NCBI GenBank assembly: GCA_034926785.1
Contig: JAYFQU010000008.1
Coordinates: forward strand, 1 to 25,321
Direction of reading: 5' to 3'
Length of the DNA stretch: 25,321 nucleotides
Source of the DNA: UBA7703 sp034926785
GTDB lineage: Bacteria > Bacillota > Clostridia > Christensenellales > CAG-138
The translations under genes were made by a program, and so were the position numbers. The notes under the pieces are model-generated. The model was not told the origin of the DNA, did not search any database, and saw nothing but the letters and a program-made list of their open reading frames with translations. Every line of letters begins with the position of its first letter. Position 1 is the stretch's first letter. Positions 1-7,493 of this stretch are shown here, one piece after another.

Positions 1-138
1 CGATGGGTTTTACTTTGGGTTAAAATGACGCGAATCGCGCCATTTTTTCACAAATTCGGCGAATGAATCGCCAAATTTGAAGGAACATGGGGGATTTTCG
101 AAATCCCCCAAACCCCCTACTGGGTTTGTTGATGCTCT
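1..138 (+). repeat. Type I dispersed repeat, copy A (5' end cut by window edge)
   Basis: This is non-coding sequence made of consecutive hairpins. Visible stems are an AT-rich/CGCG stem near 22-50, AAATTCGGCGA pairing with TCGCCAAATTT (one mismatch) near 53-80, a perfect 10-bp stem TGGGGGATTT / AAATCCCCCA with loop TCG (88-110), and CAAACCC / GGGTTTG behind it. All 138 bases match the inverted copy at 25183-25320, and all but a few match 16961-17099. A 17-codon reading frame from the ATG at 87 is broken by a 1-base insertion in the 16961 copy, so it is unlikely to be coding. A terminator hairpin follows directly. Confidence 0.9.
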
Positions 139-163
139 AAGGACGCCTTTCAGGCGTCCTTTT
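139..163 (+). terminator. Terminator hairpin between the type I and type II repeats
   Basis: AAGGACGCC and GGCGTCCTT form a 9-bp stem around TTTCA, followed by a short T run. A diverged second version lies at 358-377 behind the type II repeat. The gene this terminated on the plus strand lies to the left of the window. Confidence 0.75.
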
Positions 164-357
164 CGTCTGTCACAAAAGTCCCGGGATTGTTAAGTGCCAC
201 GGCCCTTAACCCATCCGTTCCGGCTGCGGTGTTTTGCCGCCGCGACGGATCGCCCGGGGTTGGGCGGTTTCTTCGCAGCTCTTTGCCGTTCGGAGCCCGG
301 AGGACGAGAGGCAAAGAGCGGTTGCCCCGTCAAAAAACTTGTTTTTTTGATGGTCCC
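164..357 (+). repeat. Type II dispersed repeat, copy A
   Basis: A ~195-bp non-coding element, highly similar to 19137-19334. It contains nested stems: CTCTTTGCC (279-287) pairing with GGCAAAGAG, extended by CGTTC/GGACG, and CCGTCAAAAAA (327-337) pairing with TTTTTTTGATGG. Two differences from the other copy (T290 with G303, G329 with T351) keep pairing as G-U wobbles only if the plus strand is the RNA. It is bounded by related hairpins at 139-161 and 358-377. No protein is supported. Confidence 0.85.
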
Positions 358-384
358 AGGATGCCTTCCAGGCGCCTTTTTTTT
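358..384 (+). terminator. Intrinsic terminator, right-hand hairpin of locus A
   Basis: A hairpin with AGGATGCC and GGCGCCT arms and loop TTCCA is followed by eight T residues, giving a plus-strand terminator. It is a diverged copy of the hairpin at 139-161, with the same loop type and direct orientation. The T run reaches the stop codon of the convergent VOC gene. Confidence 0.75.
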
Positions 385-883
385 ATTTCATTACGGTAGG
401 AACCGGGCCCCTCTCTATCTCTTCTAAAAACACTGCCAGCATCTCGACGGGGACATCCATGCGTTTCGCCACTTGATCCCGTGTCATTCCTTGCGCGAGA
501 AAACGGCGTGCCACATCGCCCAAGTGCTCTCCAACCTCAATAATGTGCCTGTCCGCGTCATAGAACCGCACGGCGCGCTGTCCCCAACTGTGCTCCTTGA
601 GCGAATGGATCAATTCCACGCCAAAGGCCTCCAGCCGTGTCAGCAAGGCATCCAGATCATGCTCCTCAAAATAGAGCTCCGCATCATTTCCGCCGAAGGA
701 AATAGCGGATGGATCCCGCTCGATAAACGCCGCCCATGAGGGCGCGGCTTGCAGCGAGAGCCCGTTTGTGTAGGCGATATGGACATCGAGTTCCATGCTA
801 ACCTCGCACCCCAGCAGGCCTTCGTAGAAGGCTCGCGCGCGCTCAATCTCTCGCACCACGATCAGTGTCCCCGAATACTGCAT
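383..883 (-). CDS. VOC (glyoxalase/bleomycin resistance) family protein
   Basis: A 166-residue protein starting MQYSGTLIVVREIERARAFY, which is the opening strand and helix of a vicinal-oxygen-chelate domain. Further VOC features are the central AELYFEEHDLDALL segment and the end of the second module, AVRFYDADRHIIEVGE (about residues 105-120). A C-terminal tail of about 45 residues has a small helix-turn-helix-like stretch, MTRDQVAKRMDVPVEML. VOC proteins are metal-dependent isomerases, dioxygenases or drug-binding proteins, and the substrate here cannot be told. The start at 883 is chosen because GGAGG lies just upstream; a longer in-frame reading from 991 lacks one. It stands alone, convergent with the repeats to its left. 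Confidence 0.85.
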   Translation of the reverse strand: MQYSGTLIVVREIERARAFYEGLLGCEVSMELDVHIAYTNGLSLQAAPSWAAFIERDPSAISFGGNDAELYFEEHDLDALLTRLEAFGVELIHSLKEHSWGQRAVRFYDADRHIIEVGEHLGDVARRFLAQGMTRDQVAKRMDVPVEMLAVFLEEIERGPVPTVMK

Positions 884-935
884 CCTTACCTCCTGCGTCG
901 CTATAATCCCCCGCATTGCGTGCGGTGCCATCGTT

Positions 936-944
936 ATTCTATCA
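936..944 (-). promoter_or_regulatory. Probable extended -10 promoter of the VOC gene
   Basis: The minus strand reads TGATAGAAT, a TGn-extended -10 box about 50 bp ahead of the start at 883. The -35 is weak (TGGCAG at 17 bp). The leader contains a small CCGCA/TGCGG hairpin. Confidence 0.4.
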
Positions 945-1051
945 TAGTCGGCAATCGCCTGCCAGCACGGCGGATTATCGTCTTCTGCCATCCGGCCCCC
1001 CTCGGATGCGGTAAGCGGAAAGAATCGATAGTAAATACAATCTGCCTTTCC

Positions 1052-1215
1052 GGTAATCGACAGACCCCGTCCGCAAGTGAGGGATTAGTAATCCCCATGT
1101 CCCGTCAAATTCGACGATTGATTCGCCGAATTTGAGTTAAAATGGCGCGAATCGCGTCATTTTAACTCAACGGTAACCCCATCGGCAAAGTTTGTCCGAC
1201 TTTGTCAATGAATAG
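1052..1215 (-). repeat. Type I repeat, diverged copy E, behind oppA
   Basis: Read on the minus strand, the element begins right after the oppA terminator hairpin with ATTGACAAAGTC and CCGATGGGG. It continues with GAGTTAAAATG / CATTTTAACTC arms, AAATTCGGCGA / TCGTCGAATTT arms and a GGGATT / AATCCC hairpin, in the same order as copies A, B and D. It is clearly diverged, yet its AT-rich stem is better paired (11 bp) than in those copies. No second copy of the oppA hairpin is seen at its far end. Confidence 0.75.
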
Positions 1216-1244
1216 AAAGACCTCCGGAAAATCCGGAGGTCTTT
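1216..1244 (-). terminator. Terminator hairpin of oppA
   Basis: A perfect 13-bp stem, AAAGACCTCCGGA against its complement, has a 3-base loop and lies 22 bp behind the oppA stop. T-rich bases follow on the minus strand, and the type I copy E starts immediately downstream. Confidence 0.85.
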
Positions 1245-1266
1245 GTGAATCATCGTTTGGTTCGTC

Positions 1267-3018
1267 TTACTTGCCGAGCTGCGCGTCGTTGTTTCCGCTG
1301 GTGGAACCAAAGAGCTCAAGCATGTTGATCGGATCGTTGAAATCGCAGAGCCAACCATGACGGCAGAGGTCAAAGTTGCCGGCCTGGCGCTCGTTGACGA
1401 ACGTCGCCCAATCCACGGTGTGGATGGTGATGTTGACGCCGATCGCTGCGAGGTCCTGCTGGACGCACTCAGCAATGCCCTGGTGGCCGGTGCTCTCGTT
1501 GATCAGATATTCGAACTCGATCGGGGTCTTCAGCATGCCGTTTTCCATCTCGAAGCCGGCATCCGTCAGAATCTGCACCGCGGAGTCGATATCGTTATCA
1601 TTGAAGTATCCGTCGCTGCCATTCGGGTAATCCCAAGCAGCTGCATCTTTGAACTGACCGCCGTTGCCGTCGTTCACGCCGTAGCCAACCCAGCTGGTGG
1701 CAACTTTCTGCTCGGTCTGACCAACGGTGTCGATGATGTACTGACGATCGATGGCGGAGGCAATCGCTCTGCGAAGGGCGGAAGCCTGGTCAGCGGTCAT
1801 GCCATCATAGATGTCGGAATTCACGTTGAAGCAGAGGTAATAGGTGCCGAGGTTGTCGATTACGTGGAATTCCGGATTGCTCTTCAGGTTCGCAATTTCA
1901 TCGGTCGGGACGGTGTCGATAAAGTCCACATCGCCTGCGTTATACGCTGCATAGATCGCAACATCATCCGCGGAGAGCATGAACTTGATGGTGTTCAGCT
2001 TCACATTGGCGGCATCCCAGTAATACGGGTTCTTCGTGAAGACCATGCCGCTGTCGTGTGTCCATTCGGTGAGGGTGAACGCGCCGCAGGAGACGAAGCC
2101 CGCCTCTTTGCACCATGCATTGGGGGCGACGACTGCGCCGGAAGCATCCTTGTAACCTTCAGCGCCTTCCACAACGCTCTGCTTCACAGGGAAGTAGGTC
2201 GGGAATGCGAGCAGGTCGAGGAAATATGCGCAGGGCGCATCCAGAACGATGGTCAGGGTGTTGCCATCAGCCTTGACATTCAGGTTCTTATCGGCATAGC
2301 CGGCAATCGCGCTGAACATATAGCTGTATTCGGCTGCGGTTTCGGCCGCGACAACGCGCTGCCAGGAGTAAACAAAGTCAGCTGCGGTCAGGTCGCTGCC
2401 GTCGCTCCACTTGAGGCCGTCCTTTACCTTGATGGTATAGGTCATGCCATCTTCGGAGACGGTTGGCATACCATCGGCGAAATTCGGAACGATGCCGTTC
2501 GCCGAGTCGGAATACAGGCCGCCGAACTGGAGGATCGCGAGGCATCCGCCGTCAACGGTCGTGTTCAGCGCCGGATCGAGGTTTTCCGGCTCGCTGGCGA
2601 GGTTGACATTCAGCGTGTCGGAAGTGCCGTTCGTCGCATACTGGAAGTACTTCATGCCGTACGGATTGGCATGGATGCCTTCCACGGCTGCCTTCTGCAT
2701 GAACAAATCGTTATAGTAGTAAATTGGGCAAACCGCGCCGGTTGCCATGAGCATATCCTCAGCCTGGTGCATGAGGGTAACGCGTCCGGCAAAATCCGTC
2801 GTGGTTTTGATCTGATTGATCAGGGCATCATAATCAGCCCAATTCGCGGGTGCGGCGGAAACTTCTTCCGCTGCGGGGGCTTCGGTCGCCTCAGTTGCTT
2901 CAGTAGCAGCTTCGGTTGCGGCAGGCTCTTCCGTGGTGGCCGCGGGTGCGCAAGCCACAGCAAAGCCGGCGACCATCAATACGGCAGTCAGCAGGGCCAG
3001 CAACTTTTTAACGTTCAT
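1267..3018 (-). CDS. oppA: Oligopeptide ABC transporter substrate-binding lipoprotein OppA, apparently circularly permuted
   Basis: An extracellular, lipid-anchored solute-binding protein (SBP_bac_5 family) that delivers peptides to the OppBCDF importer encoded upstream. It has 583 residues. Residues 1-23 are a lipoprotein signal ending FAVAC, and 24-58 are an Ala/Thr/Glu linker. Residues ~60-129 (DYDALINQIK, HQAEDML, VCPIYYYNDLF) match the segment that normally forms the C-terminus of OppA. The normal N-terminal start follows at about 134 (NLASEPENLDPALNTTVDGG), with LKWSDGSDLTAADFVYSWQR further on. The protein ends at about GWLCDFNDPINMLELFGSTS plus a few residues, exactly where YDALI... 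would normally come. The start at 3018 has GGAGG in front. No leftover C-terminal coding is seen downstream. Family assignment is firm; the permutation is read from motif order. Confidence 0.93.
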   Translation of the reverse strand: MNVKKLLALLTAVLMVAGFAVACAPAATTEEPAATEAATEATEATEAPAAEEVSAAPANWADYDALINQIKTTTDFAGRVTLMHQAEDMLMATGAVCPIYYYNDLFMQKAAVEGIHANPYGMKYFQYATNGTSDTLNVNLASEPENLDPALNTTVDGGCLAILQFGGLYSDSANGIVPNFADGMPTVSEDGMTYTIKVKDGLKWSDGSDLTAADFVYSWQRVVAAETAAEYSYMFSAIAGYADKNLNVKADGNTLTIVLDAPCAYFLDLLAFPTYFPVKQSVVEGAEGYKDASGAVVAPNAWCKEAGFVSCGAFTLTEWTHDSGMVFTKNPYYWDAANVKLNTIKFMLSADDVAIYAAYNAGDVDFIDTVPTDEIANLKSNPEFHVIDNLGTYYLCFNVNSDIYDGMTADQASALRRAIASAIDRQYIIDTVGQTEQKVATSWVGYGVNDGNGGQFKDAAAWDYPNGSDGYFNDNDIDSAVQILTDAGFEMENGMLKTPIEFEYLINESTGHQGIAECVQQDLAAIGVNITIHTVDWATFVNERQAGNFDLCRHGWLCDFNDPINMLELFGSTSGNNDAQLGK

Positions 3019-3086
3019 TTTCTTTCCTCCTGTTAGTTTTTGTGTAATGATGTGCGTCGATTGGATATCTGTATACACTAATATAT

Positions 3087-3115
3087 ATAATAACAAGCTG
3101 GTTATGCATTGTCAA
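3087..3115 (-). promoter_or_regulatory. oppA promoter
   Basis: The minus strand shows TTGACA (3115-3110), a 17-bp spacer and TATTAT (3092-3087), close to the housekeeping consensus. It lies between oppF and oppA, so oppA can be transcribed separately from the rest of the locus. Confidence 0.8.
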
Positions 3116-3132
3116 TGTTTGACAATGCATAA
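3102..3132. promoter_or_regulatory. 31-bp palindrome overlapping the oppA -35 box
   Basis: TTATGCATTGTCAA and its exact complement are separated by TGT: 14-bp arms without mismatch. The left arm contains the oppA -35 box. There is no T-tract behind it, so a repressor operator fits better than a terminator for oppF; an RNA stem protecting the 3' end of oppF is an alternative. Confidence 0.6.
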
Positions 3133-3166
3133 TCCAACTTGATCATCGTTCGTTCAATTCGTGTTT

Positions 3167-4126
3167 TCAGCGTTCCCAGCAGGCAACAAAGTGGCCGTCG
3201 CCACGGCTCGTCAATTGCGGGCATTCCACCGCGCAGCGTTCCGTCGCATAGCTGCAGCGCGTACGGAAGGAGCACCCGCTCGGCATATTCAGCGGACTCG
3301 GCACGTCACCCTCCAACACGATGCGCTGGCGTTTACGCGCCAGATCGGGATCGGGAATCGGCACGGCGGAGAGCAGCGACGAAGTGTATGGATGAATCGG
3401 ATGGCTGTTGAGCGTATCCGCGTCGGCGATCTCCACTATTTTCCCCAGATACATCACCGCGATCCGGTTGGACATATGATGCACCACCACGAGATCATGG
3501 GCAATAAAGAGATACGTGATGCCAAGCTTCTTCTGCAGATCTTCAAAGGTATTGATGATCTGCGCCTGAATGGAGACATCCAGCGCGGAGACGGGTTCGT
3601 CGCAAACGATAAACTTGGGATTGACCGCAAGCGCACGCGCAATGCCAATTCTCTGGCGCTGTCCGCCGGAGAATTCGTGGGCATAGCGGTTCGCGTGGTC
3701 ATTGCTTAGGCCAACCAGTTCCAGCAGCTCCACGATGCGATCCGCACGCTCTTTTCTCGTATTGCACAGATGGTGAATATCCAGCGGCTCTCCGATGATA
3801 TCTGAAACCGTCATGCGCGGGTTAAGCGAGGAATACGGATCCTGGAACACGATCTGCATATCCTTGCGGTATTCGTTGATGTTCTTCGCGGTGATTAAAT
3901 TGCCATCATATAAAACCTGGCCGCCGGTCGGGTGATACAGGTGCAGCAACGCGCGTCCCGCCGTCGTTTTCCCGCAGCCGGACTCGCCAACAAGCCCCAG
4001 CGTTTCTCCTTTGTTAATGGCAAACGAAATACCGTCCACAGCCTTGAGCGGCTTTGTACTGAACCATCCCGTCTTAATCGGGAAATGCATTTGTAGGTCT
4101 TTTACCTCAATCAGCGGCCGGCTCAT
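3167..4126 (-). CDS. oppF: Oligopeptide ABC transporter ATP-binding protein OppF
   Basis: One of the two cytoplasmic ATPases of the peptide importer, 319 residues. Visible motifs are Walker A GESGCGKT (47-54), Q-loop Q95, signature SGGQRQR (153-159), Walker B FIVCDEP (172-178) and switch His210. The C-terminal oligopeptide/dipeptide extension has cysteines at 285, 291, 298, 302 and 316. This Cys-rich tail is typical of OppF/DppF, where a [4Fe-4S] cluster has been seen in related transporters. The start overlaps the oppD stop (ATGA), so the two are probably translationally coupled. Length and motifs are complete. Confidence 0.95.
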   Translation of the reverse strand: MSRPLIEVKDLQMHFPIKTGWFSTKPLKAVDGISFAINKGETLGLVGESGCGKTTAGRALLHLYHPTGGQVLYDGNLITAKNINEYRKDMQIVFQDPYSSLNPRMTVSDIIGEPLDIHHLCNTRKERADRIVELLELVGLSNDHANRYAHEFSGGQRQRIGIARALAVNPKFIVCDEPVSALDVSIQAQIINTFEDLQKKLGITYLFIAHDLVVVHHMSNRIAVMYLGKIVEIADADTLNSHPIHPYTSSLLSAVPIPDPDLARKRQRIVLEGDVPSPLNMPSGCSFRTRCSYATERCAVECPQLTSRGDGHFVACWER

Positions 4127-5133
4127 GCTTGCTCACCATCCTTACCTGCGGCATTGGCATAGACTTCTTTCACATTCATCCAGCACGCGGCTTTGTGTTG
4201 TGAATTGATGTTAAGTTCCTCCGGCATATCGCTCAGGCAGATTTTCATCGCCTTATCGCATCGGGAGGCAAACGCGCACCCCTTCGGCAGATTCAACACA
4301 TCCACAGGAGAACCTCCGATGGGAATCAGGCGTTCCTTTTTCTTTGCGAGGCTCGGAATCGAGTGCAAAAGGCCCTTTGTGTATTCATGCTTGGGATTAT
4401 AGAAAATCTCGTCCGCGGTACCGCGTTCGCAAACGCGTCCGCCATACATCACGATGATTTCGTCGCACATATCCGCAATGACGCCCAGGTCATGCGTGAT
4501 CAGAATGATCGCCATGCCAAGCTTCTTTTGCAGGCTCTGCATAAGCTCCAGAATCTGCGCCTGGATGGTGACGTCCAGCGCGGTGGTCGGCTCATCGGCA
4601 ATCAGCACATCCGGTTCGCAGGCGAGCGCCATGGCAATCATGACGCGCTGGCGCATGCCGCCGGAGAGCTCGTAGGGATATTGCTTCACGCGCTTCTCCG
4701 GTTCGTTGACGCCAACCAGCGTCAGCATTTCCACCGCGCGCGCCTTGGCTTCCTGATGCGTGCGGTTGGTGTGGAGTTTGATCACCTCAAGCAGCTGGTT
4801 TTCAATCGTATAAACAGGGTTGAGCGAGGTCATTGGATCCTGAAAGATGATGCTGACCTTGTTTCCGCGAAACTCCTGAATCTGCTTATTCGAGTAGTTC
4901 AGGATATTCGTGCCTTCATAGAGCACTTCGCCGCCGACCACCTTACCGGGGTCCACGAGGATGCGCAAAATGGAATATGCCGTTACGCTCTTTCCCGAGC
5001 CGGACTCGCCAACAATCCCGAGCACCTTTCCGCGCTCAAGATTAAACGATATCCCATTGACGGCTTTCACCTCGCCGGCTTCGGTAAAGAACGACGTGTG
5101 TAGGTCTTTCACCTGTAATAAAATTTCACTCAT
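4123..5133 (-). CDS. oppD: Oligopeptide ABC transporter ATP-binding protein OppD
   Basis: The partner ATPase of OppF, 336 residues. Walker A is GESGSGKS (42-49), the signature is LSGGMRQR (156-163), Walker B is VLIADEP (176-182) and the switch His is 214. The C-terminal extension contains GCAFASRCDKAMKIC (285-299) and a late CW (317-318), again a Cys-rich oligo_HPY tail. It begins 6 bp after the oppC stop and overlaps oppF by 4 bp, so the four genes upstream of oppA form one transcription unit. The family is certain; peptide against other substrates (for example nickel) is inferred from the OppA-type binding protein. Confidence 0.95.
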   Translation of the reverse strand: MSEILLQVKDLHTSFFTEAGEVKAVNGISFNLERGKVLGIVGESGSGKSVTAYSILRILVDPGKVVGGEVLYEGTNILNYSNKQIQEFRGNKVSIIFQDPMTSLNPVYTIENQLLEVIKLHTNRTHQEAKARAVEMLTLVGVNEPEKRVKQYPYELSGGMRQRVMIAMALACEPDVLIADEPTTALDVTIQAQILELMQSLQKKLGMAIILITHDLGVIADMCDEIIVMYGGRVCERGTADEIFYNPKHEYTKGLLHSIPSLAKKKERLIPIGGSPVDVLNLPKGCAFASRCDKAMKICLSDMPEELNINSQHKAACWMNVKEVYANAAGKDGEQA

Positions 5134-5139
5134 CCTCTG

Positions 5140-6222
5140 TTACCTCCTGAGCCTTGGGTCAAATGCGTCTCTCAGCCCGTCGCCAAGCAGGTTAAACGCC
5201 AAAACGATCAGGCAGATTACGGCGGCCGGGAAGATCAGTTTGTATGGATAGCTCTGCAGGCCGCCTCTGGCAACGCTTGCCAGAGAGCCAAGGCTCGGCA
5301 TTGGCGCCTGAACGCCAAGACCGACGAAGCTTAAAAAGCTCTCGGTAAAGATCGCGTTCGGGATCTGCAGCGCGGTGGAAATAATGATCACGCTCATGCA
5401 GTTTGGCAGGATGTGCTTACGGATAATCCTGCCGGACTTTGCGCCAAGCGCACGCGCCGCAAGCACGTATTCGTTTTTCTTAATCTGCAATATCTGGCCC
5501 CGAACAAGCCGCGCCATACCAACCCAGTAGAGCAAGCCGAACACGATGAACAGACTGATCATGTTCACGCCGATCTTTTTGAGGATGATGAGAGAGGAAC
5601 CGGACAATACGGAGTCCAGAACCACCGAAAGCAGAATAATCATCAGCAGGTCAGGCAAAGAATAGATGATGTCTACAATACGCATCATCACCATATCCAG
5701 CTTTCCGCCGGCATACCCCGAAATAGAACCGTAGATCAAACCGATCACCAGCACGATCAGGCTCGCGAACAGGCCAACCAACAGCGAAACACGCGTGCCA
5801 TAGACCACCCGGATGAAGTAATCGCGGGAGAGTTCATCGGTTCCAAAGATATGCGGGAACAACTTCTGTCCCTCGCTGATCGCCTGCTGTTCCCGCTCGG
5901 AATACTCAAACGGAGCCATGTTTTTTGCGCCCTTGTCGCGCTTGCCGTTGATGGTGATCATCTGATCATACTCATACGGCACAACCATAGGCGCAAACAC
6001 GATGATCGCGACGATTAGCAGCAGCACGATAATGCTGATTACCGCAAGGGGATTTCGAGAGAGTTTTTTGATGCCGTCGCGAAAAAAAGTGGTCGATTCG
6101 CGCATCGTCACATGCTGCATCTTTTCCGCGTCCGTCGCAGCCTCGAATTTTGAAACGTCGAGCTGCAAGCTCAAAAGGTGCTTCTTCGGAACCATATCCG
6201 CATTGAATTGCTTCTTTTCCAT
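5140..6222 (-). CDS. oppC: Oligopeptide ABC transporter permease OppC
   Basis: An inner-membrane permease half of the peptide importer, 360 residues. A cytoplasmic N-terminus of ~55 residues precedes the first membrane segment (about 58-80). An external loop then contains FGTDELSRDYFIRVVYGTRV (126-145), the hallmark of OppC/DppC. The ATPase-contact EAA loop is EYVLAARALGAKSGRIIRKH (251-270), and the protein ends DPRLRR as is usual. The N-terminal tail is somewhat longer than in many DppC proteins. It lies 12 bp behind oppB. Confidence 0.95.
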   Translation of the reverse strand: MEKKQFNADMVPKKHLLSLQLDVSKFEAATDAEKMQHVTMRESTTFFRDGIKKLSRNPLAVISIIVLLLIVAIIVFAPMVVPYEYDQMITINGKRDKGAKNMAPFEYSEREQQAISEGQKLFPHIFGTDELSRDYFIRVVYGTRVSLLVGLFASLIVLVIGLIYGSISGYAGGKLDMVMMRIVDIIYSLPDLLMIILLSVVLDSVLSGSSLIILKKIGVNMISLFIVFGLLYWVGMARLVRGQILQIKKNEYVLAARALGAKSGRIIRKHILPNCMSVIIISTALQIPNAIFTESFLSFVGLGVQAPMPSLGSLASVARGGLQSYPYKLIFPAAVICLIVLAFNLLGDGLRDAFDPRLRR

Positions 6223-6234
6223 GTCTCAGTCCCC

Positions 6235-7146
6235 TTAATCAAAGCTGATTTGCGGATCTACTGCTTTATAGACCAGATCCGAAATCAAGGTTAGCGCTAC
6301 CATCAATACCGCAAGAAAAATCGTCGTCGCCATTATCATCGGATAGTCGCGCTGCGAAATGCTGGTGACAAACTTGCTGCCGAGGCCGCCGATGGTAAAC
6401 ACCGTCTCCACCACAAGGCTCCCTGTGAGGATGTAGGCAAGCATTGGCCCAATATAGGTCACCACGGGGATGAGGGCGTTGCGAAGCGCATGCTTAAAGA
6501 TAACAACGCTCTCCTTAAGGCCTTTACTGCGCGCGGTGCGGATATAATCCTGTCCGAGAACGTCCAGCATGCTGGACTTGGTCAGGCGCGTAATATACGC
6601 CATCGGATAAAGCGCCAGCGCAAGCATTGGCAGCAGGTATGCGGTAGTGGACGCGTCCCAGACCGGAAACCAATTCAGTTTCAGGCAGAATACCAGCAGC
6701 AATAGCGTTGCCCCAACGAACGACGGCACGGAGACGAACAACGTCGTAAAGAAAATAATCAGCCGATCCGGTAGTTTGTTTCGCGTCAGCGCCGCAACCG
6801 AGCCGAGTATCAGGCCAAACACAATCGCGGTCAACGCAGCCATTCCGCCCAGTTTGGCGGAAATGGCAAAGCCGTTTGTGATGGTGGTTGTAATTTCGCG
6901 GCCGGTCTTCAAGGACAGCCCGAAATCCCCGTGCGCCAGGTTTCCAAGGTAAATCAAAAACTGCTCGCCAAGCGGTTTATCCAGATTGTATCTGGCCTCA
7001 AGTGCTTTCCGAACGGAAGGCTCCGGCGCCTTTTCCGATTCGAACGGTCCGCCAGGAATTGCATTCATTGCAAAAAAAGTTATGACGATAATGATAAAAA
7101 CCGTCATAATGGCAAGCAATATGCGTTTCACTGCATATTTCCACAT
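6235..7146 (-). CDS. oppB: Oligopeptide ABC transporter permease OppB
   Basis: The second permease of the importer and first gene of the locus, 303 residues. The first membrane helix spans about 9-29. Next come the OppB/DppB signature NAIPGGPF and the periplasmic-side sequence ARYNLDKPLGEQFLIYL (51-67). The EAA loop is YIRTARSKGLKESVVIFKHA (201-220), and the end is AVDPQISFD. The start at 7146 has AGGGG about 11 bp upstream. With oppCDF it forms the membrane complex served by OppA. Confidence 0.95.
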   Translation of the reverse strand: MWKYAVKRILLAIMTVFIIIVITFFAMNAIPGGPFESEKAPEPSVRKALEARYNLDKPLGEQFLIYLGNLAHGDFGLSLKTGREITTTITNGFAISAKLGGMAALTAIVFGLILGSVAALTRNKLPDRLIIFFTTLFVSVPSFVGATLLLLVFCLKLNWFPVWDASTTAYLLPMLALALYPMAYITRLTKSSMLDVLGQDYIRTARSKGLKESVVIFKHALRNALIPVVTYIGPMLAYILTGSLVVETVFTIGGLGSKFVTSISQRDYPMIMATTIFLAVLMVALTLISDLVYKAVDPQISFD

Positions 7147-7255
7147 GGAATTGTCATCCCCTCGCTTTAAATGTATAAGATTGATCCAGCTGATCCTCTG
7201 TCCATCAGTAAAAAAAGAATGTGCTTATGATGTCGCAAATAGATAGCATTTAATA

Positions 7256-7284
7256 ATGATATAGGATATCGCGAAAAAAAGCAA
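7256..7284 (-). promoter_or_regulatory. Candidate oppB operon promoter
   Basis: The minus strand has TTGCTT (7284-7279), 17 bp, then TATCAT (7261-7256), about 110 bp ahead of oppB. The -35 is only partly consensus. The 347-bp gap 7147-7493 separates divergent oppB and the GNAT gene; apart from the two promoters I see nothing coding in it. Confidence 0.4.
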
Positions 7285-7456
7285 TCCTTCAACGTATTCC
7301 GGTTTCAAACACGGAAAATAAAAACCGATGCCTCCGCCTGTTTCCGTTCCGGGCGCACGGCTCTGCCCTCCGCCCAAGTTGTATAGTCATGCGAATTTAT
7401 TTCATTTTATGCGATCAATTCACAGAAAAATCGCAGCGAATCCGCATGTTTTCAGG

Positions 7457-7462
7457 TATAAT
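7457..7462 (+). promoter_or_regulatory. -10 box of the GNAT gene
   Basis: A perfect TATAAT lies 31 bp ahead of the start codon at 7494. No good -35 box is seen at 16-18 bp. Confidence 0.5.
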
Positions 7463-7493
7463 ACATGTATGTTTGATTGTACCGGGAGGGCCT

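Noticed and set aside
87..141. A 17-codon peptide frame inside the type I repeat, tempting because it recurs in several copies
   Set aside because: Copy B has a one-base insertion in the C run that breaks the frame, and there is no good ribosome site; the hairpin structure explains the sequence.
884..991. An N-terminal extension of the VOC protein to an ATG at 991
   Set aside because: The extra 36 residues have no domain similarity, and the GGAGG site and probable promoter lie inside this stretch.
1245..1266. oppA truncated by a frameshift, with the missing C-terminus downstream
   Set aside because: No frame downstream of the stop encodes the missing segment; it is found intact near the N-terminus, and a terminator hairpin follows at once.
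1357..3036. A 559-codon open frame on the plus strand opposite oppA
   Set aside because: It is antisense to a gene with clear family motifs and its translation shows no recognisable domain; it is a codon-bias shadow.
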